The notes under the pieces are model-generated. The model saw only the letters and a list, made by a program, of their open reading frames with translations, was not told where the DNA came from and did no database searches. From Nelumbo lutea (lineage: Eukaryota > Streptophyta > Magnoliopsida > Proteales > Nelumbonaceae), in contig JAKGHH010000002.1 in assembly GCA_022828595.1 (NCBI GenBank), positions 40,642,222-40,706,221 on the forward strand: DNA of 64,000 nucleotides, read 5' to 3'. This document shows, piece by piece, positions 11,763 through 22,505 of the stretch (position 1 is the stretch's first letter; each line of letters starts with the position of its first letter). The position numbers and the translations under genes are program-made.

Positions 11763-12588
11763 AAAAAATTGTATCTTCATCTCCCAAAGGAAATATGTCC
11801 TAGATTTGCTTAAGGACATTGGAAAGATTGGGGTTAAACTAGTTGACTCTCCCATTGACCCCAACCATAAGTTAAGTGACAGCCAAGGTGAACCTCTTAA
11901 GGATGTGAAGCAATTTCAGAGGCTTGTAGGAAGATTGTTGTACCTCTCTATGACTCGTCCAGACATAGCATATGCTATTGGTGTCCTCAGTCAGTTCATG
12001 CATGCACCTAGGTCGACCCATCTTGAAGCAGTAGAGAGAGTACTTCGGTATCTTAAGAAGTTCCCGGGTGCTGGTTTATTAATCCAGAAACATGGACACT
12101 TGAGGGTTGAAATTTACACAGATGCAGATTGGGCTAGATCCCAAAGTGACAGAAGGTCTACTAGTGGTTACTGCACCTTTGTAGGAGGGAACCTTGTTAC
12201 TTGGAAGAGTAAGAAGCAAACCATGGTAGCTAGATCTAGTGCTGAAGCTGAGTACCGTGCAATGGCACATGGAGTAGCCAAATGTATGTGGATAAAGAAT
12301 CTATTGGGAGAGTTGGGTTTTCTAGTTGGTAAACCCATGCCTCTACTCTGTGACAACAAGGCAGCTATCAGTATCGCTGCTGCCAACCCGATACTACATG
12401 ATAGAACAAAGCACATTGAAGTTGACAAGCATTTTATCAGAGAGAAAACCATCACAGGCGAAGTATGCACTCCATACATCAGCTCTGAAGACCAACTAGC
12501 AGACTTATTTACAAAAGGGCTAAACCATTCCAGACATCAAGGTCTCTGTGACAAGTTGAGCATGATTGATATCTATGCCCCAACTTGA
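11740..12588 (+). pseudogene. Copia A end of reverse transcriptase and RNase H
   Basis: 282 codons in a frame shifted by one from the reverse transcriptase piece. It begins in the connection region (QFQRLVGRLLYLSMTRPDIA). It then carries RNase HI: YTDADWARSQSDRRSTSGYC (first Asp), SSAEAEYRAMA (Glu), LLCDNKAAISIA (second Asp) and [16 protein letters not shown] (last Asp). The polyprotein ends in a typical Copia tail (ADLFTKGL...KLSMIDIYAPT) just before the polypurine tract. Catalytic residues look intact. Confidence 0.88.
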
Positions 12589-12595
12589 GGGGAAG

Positions 12596-12832
12596 TGTTA
12601 ACAGGTGTAATATATGTACTGTTCACAGACTTAATACCCGTAGGGGTATTTTTGTAATTTTATAGGCATATTGTTATGTACGACCAGAATAGTATAAATG
12701 CAAAGCTTCATTCGACTGAAGCTAAGTTTTGTTGAGGCCTTAATTCAATTGCCTCTTATTCTTCTTCCTCTTCTCCTTCCTTCTTCTTCTTTTCTTCTTC
12801 TTTTCTTCTTCTTCTTGGCCTCCTGCTCAACA
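12596..12832 (+). repeat. 3' LTR of Copia element A
   Basis: 237 bp, preceded by the polypurine tract TTGAGGGGAAG and followed by the target copy GGAAC. It aligns end to end with 7940-8172. Confidence 0.93.
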
Positions 12833-12878
12833 GGAACCATTGGCAGCACTAGTTTGTAGCTAAGTGCATGACCATGGC

Positions 12879-13135
12879 AGTTAAAACTAAAGAACACCAA
12901 GTTCATCTCATTAGGATAATATAGGAGTTTACATGAACCATTCAATTTGTACTGAATTTATAATATAGGAGTTTACATGAAAGGAAATTCTATCTTAGAT
13001 AGAGTCCTACAGAGATAACAACCAACAAAGTTCATCTCATTAGGATAACAATTATCCTAAATCTCTAACGATAATTGTTATCCTAAGGATGGAGTCCTAT
13101 CGTAACTAATATACATAACAGCATATACTCTAATA
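12879..13135 (-). repeat. 3' LTR of Copia element B
   Basis: 257 bp. Compared with the 5' copy it has a small internal duplication: TATAGGAGTTTACATGAA occurs twice, near 12920 and 12963. Confidence 0.88.
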
Positions 13136-13142
13136 CGCCCCC

Positions 13143-14160
13143 TCAAGATCCATGTTCATGATGGAGTTTGTCTTTCAAAAAGCAGAAGTGATCACCGGCA
13201 AGAGGCTTGGTGAGAATATTAGCAACCTGATCCTTGCAGAGATAAAATGGACGCTTAGAGGTATCGTGCAAAAACAAGATCCCAAAGAAAATGAAAGTCA
13301 ACCTCAACATAATGAGTCCGAGCATGGAATGCAGGGTTGGCAGTAAGATAGGTGGCACCAATGTTGTTACACCAAATAGTAGGTACCTCGGAAAGTGTAA
13401 CCCCAAGATTTTGAAGGAGAGATGTAATCCAAAGAACTTCAATTGCTGATGTGGCACAAGCACGAAATTCAGACTCAATGTTGGAACATGAAACTGTAGC
13501 TTGTTTGCGAGAGCTCCAAGCAATTAAATTCGGACTTAAATAGATAGAAAAGCCTCTAATAGATCTGTAATCATCTAGACAACCTGCTAGTCAGCATTTG
13601 AATAAGCATGAAGAGAAAGAGAAGTAGATGATGCCCGTGAGAGGTTCAAACCATGCATAATAGTATGCTTAAGGTAACGCAAGATGCGCTTCATGGCTGC
13701 CCAGTGTTCATTAGTAGGAGACTGAAGAAACTGAGAGACTTCGCTTATTGCAAATGAGATGTCCGAATGGGTGGTTGCCACATATTGAAGAGCACCAACA
13801 ATACTTCTATATTCCATAGGATCATCAAGAGGACAACCACCATATTGAGTGAGCTTAGGATGAACTGCCATAGGAGAAGAAATGGGCTTTGCAGCTTCCA
13901 TGTGAGCTTGATGCAGTAGATCTGTGATGTACTGACGTTGACTGAGGACCCTATGAGGATGCCAAATAAGCTGAATACCGAGGAAGAATGCAACAAGACC
14001 TAGATCTTTAAAAGAGAAATGGCGAGAGAGCTCCTAAATGCAGCTATGCATAGCACTTTGGGAGTTCTCAATAAGTAAAACATCATCCACATATAGAAGA
14101 AGATAAAAATGAAGGGATGAGAGATCCATCGTATGGATGCCCAAATCTTGCGGAATAAGG
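13143..14160 (-). pseudogene. Copia B end of reverse transcriptase and RNase H
   Basis: On the - strand from 14160 down: LLLYVDDVLL (YVDD box), the connection (PMEYRSIVGALQYVATTHSD), then RNase H pieces (HAYSNAD, SSRKQATVSCSNIESEFRA, IWCNNIGATYLTANPAFHAR). The tail KDQVANILTKPLAGD lies just before the polypurine tract. Several stops and frame changes break it. The Asp in the first RNase H motif is kept but the neighbouring Trp is replaced by a stop. Confidence 0.82.
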
Positions 14161-16150
14161 TGGGCGAATTTCAAAAATTTTTCTCCCTTCAACTGGGAAT
14201 TGCATTCCCTATTTAGAAAATCATATTTTCAATGATCAACCTTGAACCATAAACTAAACCAAATCTGAACCAAAAGGAATTGGAGAGAGGTATACCTAAT
14301 ACAAAGAAATATTATCTCTCAATGGAGGTGTTCACGCCCAAGGAAGGATCCAAAGACTGTTTCCACTGAAGATGGCGCAGTGCAGGATGGAGCAGAATCA
14401 GCAGCGTTCTCCAAGAACCTGATCCTTCGCAAGAATAGCTGGATGGCACGTGAGCACTACTTCCAATCAGTCCTTTCACAAAGGGCTGATATCAAGATCG
14501 AATCTTGATCTCTCCTACAAAGTTGGAGATCGAACTGGAGGTCTGGCAGCGGTAGGAAGGAGGCGGCAAGAAAGTATTTCGCAGAGATTGCAGAAATCTT
14601 TCTTTTGTGATTTCAGCTCTAAAGACTAGAGATCTTGATGTGTTGTTCTGTTCTCTAAAAGCTGTCGCCCCTTCTTTTTCTTGTAACCCTAAAGGATCAG
14701 CTTCTAATCCAATTAGGAGTTGCTGATCCAAATCACCTTTGGATCAGGCCTCCCTTTAGGTGATAAGGATGAACCATTATCTTATTTGTAGATTAGATTA
14801 GTCCTCTCCTAATCCTATTAGGAGGCTCCTAGATCTAAATCTTATTTAGATCTTGGACTCTCTGAGTGGATAGGGTCAAGGCTCAATCCTATCATCTGAT
14901 TTAATCTCAGATCCGCCCCTCATTTAAACTAATCAAATCAGCCCAGTTCGAAATGGGCTTCAGGCCCATTAATGTTGTGTACTCACTTAGCCTTCCAAAC
15001 CGCTGCCCAGTTGGGCTTCCTTGTATGGTGTGGGGCCCAAACATTGATCTACACATCAGCCACATGGGTTCGACCCAGCCTTTGTTACAAGGCCTAGCCG
15101 AATACACTGGTATGGACAGTGCGCCCCCTGAAACCCATCACATGGGCTCTATGGGCCCAACACTTACCCTAAGTGGTCCTTGGGCCAAGCCACCTTGTAA
15201 CACCCAGAGACTATGGGCAGATGCAAGATTAGCCCATCAGGTATTGCCCTCAATGGTCTTACACTCAACCTCTCAGCCCATAATGATCATACACTGCCCG
15301 ACAAGAGAGGACCTCTCCCTCGACTGCAAGGAACAGTGTTGCACCCTCTGATATGGATCCCGGGAATTAAAACATTTTGCAAACATTTTAGAAACCATAA
15401 TATGTATACTTTTATATCTCATATAAAATATATTTTGCAAAAGAAATCTCAACGATTGAAATCGGCTGTCGGCAGTCTTGGTTTCCATCAGCGAGAGTGC
15501 ATCCCCAATCATTACCTTTGTCCGACAAAGGGGCTGATCCTGTCACTATGATTACCCACTCAGTTGAATTCTCAAACTGTCCCAACATACCCAGGTTTTG
15601 ACCCCCGCTAAGGATCTCACTGATTGGTACATCAAAGACAGCCCAATCCGACACCTAGTGCAGTATCATAATCAAGTCTAGGGGTCGGGTGTAACTTTCT
15701 AGTTTTGCCCATTAATTTCCAAGGTCTAGGGCAATATTAGAAATCTAGTCTGGTTCAAAGATTCAATTGATCCTACATTGCATGTGCCTAGGGTCTCACC
15801 CTGGTAGCTGAGACAAGCCACCCCAACCAACTTGGTGGCACATCAGTGTCAGCCTTATCAGGATAGGTCTCCCCAGACCGACCCACTAACTGTGAACATT
15901 CTAAACTAACACGAGTCTCATTAAGTGTCCAGTTTAAGGGTATTACACAGAAACATACCAAGGGAACATGAATCAAATATGTACTTTTATTCATTTACAA
16001 TAAACTCATAATGTACATCATTCTGATTGAAGCTAAGGGCATACAAAACTGTCTAACAAAAAAGTAACAGTCTTGGAGCATAATACAAATAAAGAAGTAT
16101 TAGTTGTAAAGGCTCTAAAACCCATTTGTGTTAACTAGTGAGTGAGCTTC
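14161..16150. mobile_element. 2-kb foreign block inside Copia B reverse transcriptase, unidentified
   Basis: Reverse transcriptase reading is lost at about 16150 (after the NAFL motif region) and resumes at about 14160 (before YVDD), so this block was inserted or replaced the middle of the domain. It has no convincing coding sequence. Its left edge reads TGGGCGAATTTCAAAAATTT and its composition changes along its length, as in a long LTR or a non-autonomous LTR element. No LTR pair or clean target duplication was found by eye. Confidence 0.5.
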
Positions 16151-17740
16151 TCGAATCCTACAGAAAGGCATTATCAAAATCAATCTGATAAATACACCAT
16201 TGATTTAACAAGCAAGAGAGAGAATGGTATGGATGGTTGCGGGTTTTATAACCGGGCTAAAAGTAGTAGTAAAATCAACCCCCGGGATTTGAGTAAAATC
16301 TTGTTCAACCAATCGGGCCTTGTACCTGCCAATAGTACCATCTGCCTTTCATTTTACCTTATAGACCCATTTGCTCCCTAGCACATTCATGTGAGAAGAG
16401 TAGGGAACAAGGCTCCAAGTACTATTAGAAACAAGTGCATTAAACTCCTTAGTCATAGCATCATGCCAATGAGCGGATTTTACTGCTTGTGAATAATTGG
16501 AAGGTTCCGTAGTATCATCTCGAGACTGAGCTAATAGTGAATGAGGTAAGGGACATCTAGTCGTGAGATGAGAACGGGGAGGAAGAGACCCATCCATAGA
16601 ACAAGTAATCATAGTATGCTGGCAAGAATGCTAGGGAGCAACTGGAACTGTTGCATCAAGAATGTCCTGCACAGGACGGATCCCACGAGGTCCAACTTCA
16701 GGAGAAGGCATGCCTATTGAGGAAGTTGTTGAATGATGAGAGTTGTCAGATGGTAGCGGAATAATAGAATTATTCTATAACAATGAAGTGGTAGCTAGTG
16801 AAGTGGGAGCCAGGGAATCTGAAGTGGAGGGTGAAGATGCAGTTGGAGTTACGATTGGTAGCTGCAAATAAACGCCACTTGGATGGATAGATTCGGTAGG
16901 AACAGTCATAGAGTACCCCAAAAAATGATGCTCATCAAAGATAACATGTCTAGAAATATATTCTTTCCCAGTTACAAGATGCAGACAGTGATACCCTTTG
17001 TGTTTGTCGCTGTAGCCAAGAAAGATGCATTGCTAAGAGCAATAATCAAACTTGTGCCGATTGTAAGGGCGAAGAAGAGGGTAGCAAGCACACCTGAAAA
17101 TTTTGAGGAACCTATAATCTGGAGGGGAGTTGAACAATACTTCATATGGAGATTTTTGTCGGAGAGTAGCAGTTGGAAGCCGATTAATTAAATAAACTAT
17201 TGTAAGGGCGGCATCTGCCCAGAAGGAGAAGGGGAGTGATGAGGAGGCCAGTAGAGACATGGTTACTTCAATGACATGGCGATGCTTCTGTTCAGCACAA
17301 CCATTCTGTTCATGTGTGTGAGAACAGGCAAGTTGATGAGTAATGCTGATGGAGTCAAAGAGGAAAATTTTCAATATTCTCCACCCTAATCAAATTGCAT
17401 AGCCTTGATTTTGGTATTAAATAAAATTTCAAAATGACACTTAAAGGATAAAAATACATCAAAAACATCTAACTTCCATTGTAACGGAAATAACCAAGAA
17501 AATCTACTATAAGCATCAATGAAAATTACATAATAGCAAAACCCTGCATTAGATAAAATTGGGGTTGGTCCCCATACATCTAAAAACACTAAATTTAGTG
17601 GACTAGAAACAACTGAGGAAAACGAACGAAGAGATAACCTATGACTCTTACTGATTTGACATGACTCACAAATTAAATTAGGATTAATACATAATTGACC
17701 TTTATATGGTAGTCCGAACTGAGTGACAACTTGCTTCACA
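16150..17740 (-). pseudogene. Copia B integrase and start of reverse transcriptase
   Basis: On the - strand: GAG-pre-integrase tail and integrase core at 17386-17739 (CESCQISKSHRL zinc-like end, then YVIFIDAYSRFSW with a catalytic Asp). The core continues at 17033-17374 (ACSHTHEQNGCAEQKHRHV with the catalytic Glu, then ADAALTIVYLINRLP). A linker with many breaks follows. The reverse transcriptase entry is at 16349-16612 (WHDAMTKEFNALVSNSTW, GSKWVYKVK), fading out near 16150. Confidence 0.82.
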
Positions 17741-18229
17741 ATTCACATGGCTGGATGCCCAAGGCATTTGTGCCAATCATCAACAGAAACATACTCTCCA
17801 ATTAATGCAGAAGATTGATTTGTGTTAGTCACCTCGCCCAGAAACTGATATAGCCCATCTCTACTGGTTCCTCGTATTCACAAGAAAATAATCACCATGA
17901 AATTCAAAAAATAATTTGTTATCGCGAGCAAATTTCTGAACAAATAACAGATTTTTGGAAAGTCCTAGCCATGGAAAACATTATTTAACGAAAATTGATG
18001 AGTAGTAGTATGAAGAATTGAAGAACCGAAATTAACCCACCATATTCAGATTGAGCTTGCAAATTGACGATGTCAAGTGTCATGTGATGCGTGGCACCAT
18101 TATCCAAGTACTGGGTTGGATCGAACACAGACTGAGAGGGAGCAGTGTTACTGTTGTAGGCGGCTGATTCTAGCTCCTCATTCTTGTAATTGAGATCATA
18201 ACGCCAATGATATTTAACAACTCCATGTC

Positions 18230-18923
18230 ACGGTTTATTGCACAGCTGACAAACAATCTGACTATCACATCCTCTACCACTATTTTTCATGCGGTTTTTT
18301 GAAGAACCACACCTCTTGCCTCTCTCGCGGGTGTTCCCGAAAGAGGAATATTGATTATTATTTTGATTCTTGTTTTTAAAATTGGTCATATTCGCCGTAG
18401 GGGGTGAATTATCAACTGTAGTAACATTCTATTCTAGCCAGCCCTCATGGCCAAGAATAATGCCTAAAACATCATCAATATCGAGGTCCTCTATATCGGA
18501 CCTATTAGTAATGGCAGTAACAACAGACTCATATTCTGATCCTAAGCCAGCTAGTATATAAGGAATCAAACCACTCGTCTTTACTGGTTCTGCGACAACT
18601 GCAAGGCTATTGGCTATGGATTTAGCTTTCCGAACATATTTAGAAATAGACATACCTCCTCTTTTGAGACTCTAAAGTTGTCTTCTGTACTGCATCAGCC
18701 TGGACCGTGAGTAATTGGCAAAAGACTTGGCAAGAGCGTTCCAAACATCACGGGAAAATCGATGTCCTACAACTTGAGCAAACACATTCTTCATGAGCGA
18801 CGCAATGATCCAGGATAAGACCAGTTGATCTTTTTCAAACCACTTTGTGTGTGCTAGATTGAGAATCATCCAGTTGCCATCTATCGGATCTGGTATGTAC
18901 TGAGGAGGTGCAGCGAGACCCAT
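18230..18923 (-). pseudogene. Copia B gag
   Basis: On the - strand, 18672-18923 gives an N-terminal gag piece (PIDGNWMILNLAHTKWFEKD, FSRDVWNALAKSF). 18429-18653 gives the following UBN2-type part (YVRKAKSIANSLAVV, PYILAGLGSEYESVVTAI). A zinc knuckle remnant is near 18240-18255. This is the RNA-binding structural protein of the element. It is split by frameshifts. Confidence 0.8.
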
Positions 18924-19131
18924 CTACATACCCCATCAACCTATTGGTGTAGAGGATCGGTAGCATCTGCGCCTTCCAAATTAGGTAGTTGTCATTCGTG
19001 ACCTTGATAGGAAGATAATGAATCCCGCTATGGGGAACTGAATTCTAACCTGCTTGTTGCTGGAGGCGGACACACCTGTTGAGTGCTGTGATTCAGAATT
19101 GAAGCCGCTAGAATCCATGGGATCGGCAAGT

Positions 19132-19143
19132 GCTCTGATACCA
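19132..19143 (-). other. Primer binding site of Copia element B
   Basis: TGGTATCAGAGC on the - strand, exact for initiator tRNA-Met, directly inside the 5' LTR. Confidence 0.9.
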
Positions 19144-19389
19144 AGTTAAAACTAAAGGACACCAAGAATATTTGGACGCAAAATGAATTGGCCATTGGCC
19201 TTGTACTAAATTTATAATAGAGGAGTTTTACATGAAAGGAAACTCTATCTTAGATAGAGTCCTACAGAGATAACAACCAACAAAATTCATCTCATTAGGA
19301 TAACAATTATCCTAAATCTATAAGGATAATTGTTATTCTAAGATGGAGTCCTATCCTAACTGATATACATAACAGGATATACTCTAATA
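19144..19389 (-). repeat. 5' LTR of Copia element B
   Basis: 246 bp. It pairs with 12879-13135 and is flanked outside by the target copy ATGGC at 19390-19394. Confidence 0.9.
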
Positions 19390-19394
19390 ATGGC

Positions 19395-21120
19395 CATCTT
19401 AGGTGAGATATTCAATTGACGGTGTACGCAGAACTAGATCTGCTCGACTTATTTATGTATGTTGATGGTCTTTGTTGAAGCTCCGAGACCGTCTCGTCCA
19501 AATATATTCCATAGCTCTTCTGGATGTACAACGGAACAACAAAGTGTTGCTGTTTAAGTCTGATGAATCAACTGTGGCGATGTGAAAACTGCCTCCACTC
19601 GAGTGCAAATCTGAATTGGATAGAAAATTTGTACTTCATCATGCATTTATTTCTAGTCTTGACTTGCACTGTCTATCTGATGTAAAATTTATACATTTAT
19701 GCCTTTGTCAAGCCTTTGTACTCATTAACGGTGCAAATTTTAATTTACAATCTAAAAACCGATGCAAATTTTGCATTATTTTCCTCTTACGTTATTTCTT
19801 TTTCATATGAAGTTAGGCTCAGTTTGGAAGGAGTATAAATACAAATATGTAAAGTGCAAACCCTTATATTTTGTATTGTTTTGTATATATTTGTACTGTA
19901 CTATTTGTATTTGTACTCATTCCAAAGAATATCCCCTCATATAAAATGAGCAACGTCATTTTGCTTCCTACTTTACCTCCAAAGAAACAATCCCCTCGTA
20001 TCTTTCTATTCTCTTTCATATAAAATGGGTACCATTTCATTTTACTTCCTATTTTATTTTTCACAAACAAATAAGAATCAAATCTGAAGCAAAGAAAACA
20101 TGAGAATTGATATCTATGACTTGTTACTAAATATAAAACATTTTAATAATCAATATAAATTGAATGAAGCTATAAGCTTATTGTGAGTCAACAGATTTAT
20201 ATAAGTACATAAACCTGATTTACCCAGAGCGAACACGAATCAGATTAGACCATTTTAGACCAAGCAAGCCATAATACTTAAGGCAATTCAAACAAATCCA
20301 AAGCAACAAAAATAATGACAAACAAGGTCAGCGGAAGAACTTTCCAGAAATCAGGTAAACACACTAAATTCTATAAATAGGATCCCCACACCCAAATGCC
20401 ATGGAAGTTAATTACTCTAAGGAGATCTCTCTCTCTCTCTCTCTCTAGATCTCTATCTATCTATCTCTCCTTGCCTTTCCTCTTTCTAATTCCATTCAAC
20501 ACTAACCACCAATATTACTTTCTACTATTCTTAGCCGAAATTCTATCATCAGTGAATTACAGCAGATCCCTCGCCAGAGGGTATATAGGCAGCTACTCCA
20601 TGAGTCCACCAGTTCTCTCGCCTTATCTCCTATTCTTCTCGGTCTCGGTTCAGATCGGCATTTCTTTGGATTTTTGAAGTCCGACCATGTGTGCCCTATC
20701 CGTAGCCTTAACTTATTATATCACGTCAGATAGGGGTGGATCCATATTTGACTTGATTATAAATGGGTTTAATTCGAATCACCCTTAACCAAATTAAACA
20801 TGAAGTCAAATTTTGTCGAAGGATATCATTTGCAGCCCTTAAGTTCTTGTGGTTTAAGTAAGAAGTTTAACTTGAAATCTAATAAACTCGTTAAGTAGTT
20901 AAGGCTGCATCTTGAGTTGGGTTGGCCTGAACCCAGTCAGAAAATTCATTTTGGGTTGGGTTGGGTTTTCAAGTTAGGGTTAGTGTTGAAAATTATGAAT
21001 GTACTTAACTTCAGGTTGAGGCCTTGGCTAGCCCAACCCAACCTAAACTGGACATGGCTTCATATTTGAATGTTTAAATATTATATAACATTAATATAAC
21101 TTTCCACCCAAAACAACAAA
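19395..21120. other. Intergenic DNA with small repeats
   Basis: No gene is seen. A short hairpin of about 110 bp lies at 19819-19927: TTTGGAAGGAGTATAAATAC at its left end pairs with the complement of its right end. A TATA-like CTATAAATAGG lies at about 20371-20381, upstream of a CT microsatellite (20427-20446), with no recognisable gene after it. A GGGTTGGG-rich inverted element lies at about 20910-21060. Confidence 0.4.
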
Positions 21121-21129
21121 AAATTAGGA

Positions 21130-21500
21130 TTTGCCTGAAACATTTATTATCTTACAACTCTTTGTTTGGCTAAAGAGTCAGCCATTGGATTTGTTGTTCT
21201 TATTACCCACCTGAAAGAGACATTTAGCTCTCTTATTAAGCTTTCAATCTCCCTAAATTTGGGCCAAGAAACCAAGGAATTAAGATATTGCATCTAGTCT
21301 AAGAGATGACTACCTTGAGAATCCCCTTCCACCTCTAGGATGTGGACACCCAATTGTTTAGCAAACCTTAACCCTGCAGTAAATTGACCAGTTCTTATGT
21401 CAGTGCTTCACTATTTCTCAAAGGATCCTGAATACAAAGCCACCACCCTACCTTCTGGATCTCTAAAAGCGCCCCCTAAGCCGGCTAGTCCCCTATTATC
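21130..21500 (-). pseudogene. RNase H-like domain remnant of a plant LINE
   Basis: On the - strand a C-terminal RNase H (RVT_3 type) of a non-LTR element can be read: LGGAFRDPEGRVVALYSGSF, then AGLRFAKQLGVHILEVEGDS and VIRTTNPMADSLAKQ. Two or three stops interrupt it. Only this domain is present. Such tails are what 5'-truncated L1-type elements leave behind. Confidence 0.6.
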
Positions 21501-22079
21501 AATATGTATCTATATAGATCTTTCCATGCGCATTTTTATATTATGTATGTATGTTGACTATTTTAAGTTAAACTCAAAATTTTACATGAGCATGTCCTTT
21601 CACTCACATATGACAATGCTAAAACTAACTGAATTGACCCCAACCCTTAAGTAAGGAAATAAAAACATTTGGCAAAAAAAAGCAAAGAAATCAGGCCAGG
21701 TTAGGGAAAGGTTGGGATAAGGTTGATTTAGTAACAATTATGTTTTAGTTCAATTATAAAAACTATAACAATTATATTATAGTAAATTAGGTTGGGATAA
21801 GGTTAATTTACTATAACAATTATATTATAGTAAATTATGTTTATGATTGATTTAGTAACAATTATAAAAACTATGTTTTAGTTCAAATCTACTAATGATT
21901 GATACCTTACTATTTATTAGTATGTTAAATCATTTTCAATTTTTATTGTATTAAACCAGCAATCATATATTCTTACTAACAACAAAATGGAGTAAAGAAA
22001 GAGCCCTAGCATGCATGAAATGGAATCTTTGGGCTCCTCTCTATGCACCTTCACATGTGCAGCACGTCTAGGAATTTGG

Positions 22080-22505
22080 CCCATGCCATTTGAACCAAGC
22101 CAAGCCGAATAGTACGAGGCTCAAGCTTGGCTCGCCAAGGTAGTACAAGGCTCGAGTTCGAGTTGGAGCTTGGTTCAAGCTAGAACCTTGAGCTCGAGCT
22201 TGGCTCGAGTCAAAAACTCATAAGCTCGAGCTCGACTTGAGAAAAAATGTTTTATAAAAAATTATATATAAAAAGTATTTTTTATTTGATATTTAAAAAA
22301 ATAAGAATTATAATAATTAGTTATTATTATATATAAAAATAAAATATTATATATAAAATATTTTTATTATATATATATTATTTTCTATAATTTTATATTA
22401 TTATTATTATTATTATTACTACATATATATATTCGAGAAGCTCAGCTCAAAGCTCGGTTGAAACCGAGCCGAGCCGAGCTCGAATAGCTCGTGAAGAGCA
22501 CCCCT
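22080..22505. repeat. AGCTCGAGC-rich non-autonomous repeat
   Basis: Two GC-richer flanks dense in GAGCTCG and its variants (22090-22240 and 22435-22505) enclose an AT-rich core with ATTATTATT runs. The layout is like the GAGCTCGAGC-type DNA repeats common in plants. No matching terminal repeat or target duplication was settled by eye. Confidence 0.35.

Larger units (their letters stand above)
7940..12832 (+). mobile_element. Copia element A, complete LTR retrotransposon
   Basis: A 4.9-kb Ty1/Copia element with LTRs at 7940-8172 and 12596-12832, both starting TGTTAACAGG and ending CTGCTCAACA. The primer site TGGAATCAGAGC follows the 5' LTR at 8173. A polypurine tract TTGAGGGGAAG precedes the 3' LTR. 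The 5-bp target duplication GGAAC is exact at 7935-7939 and 12833-12837. Inside, coding order is gag zinc knuckle, protease, GAG-pre-integrase, integrase, reverse transcriptase, RNase H, which is the Copia order. The N-terminal part of gag is not found between 8173 and 9002. Three in-frame stops (near 9930, 10137 and 11136) and several frameshifts disable it. The two LTRs differ at about 13 positions in their first 165 bases, counted by eye, so it is neither brand-new nor ancient. Confidence 0.93.
12879..19389 (-). mobile_element. Copia element B, LTR retrotransposon with a 2-kb internal insertion
   Basis: LTRs are at 12879-13135 (3') and 19144-19389 (5'). The primer site TGGTATCAGAGC, exact for initiator tRNA-Met, lies on the - strand at 19132-19143 and abuts the 5' LTR. 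A polypurine tract (CTTGAGGGGGCG on the - strand) abuts the 3' LTR. The 5-bp target duplication ATGGC is exact at 12874-12878 and 19390-19394. The element lies only 41 bp beyond Copia A. Coding remnants in order from the right are gag, zinc knuckle, GAG-pre-integrase, integrase, reverse transcriptase and RNase H, all with stops and frameshifts. A foreign block at about 14161-16150 splits reverse transcriptase. The LTR ends are TATTAGAG and TTTTAACT rather than TG and CA. Confidence 0.9.

Noticed and set aside
20371..20680. TATA-like box followed by an ATG and a CT-rich leader-like tract
   Set aside because: The frame after it is Ser/Leu-rich translation of the microsatellite and ends without any recognisable domain.
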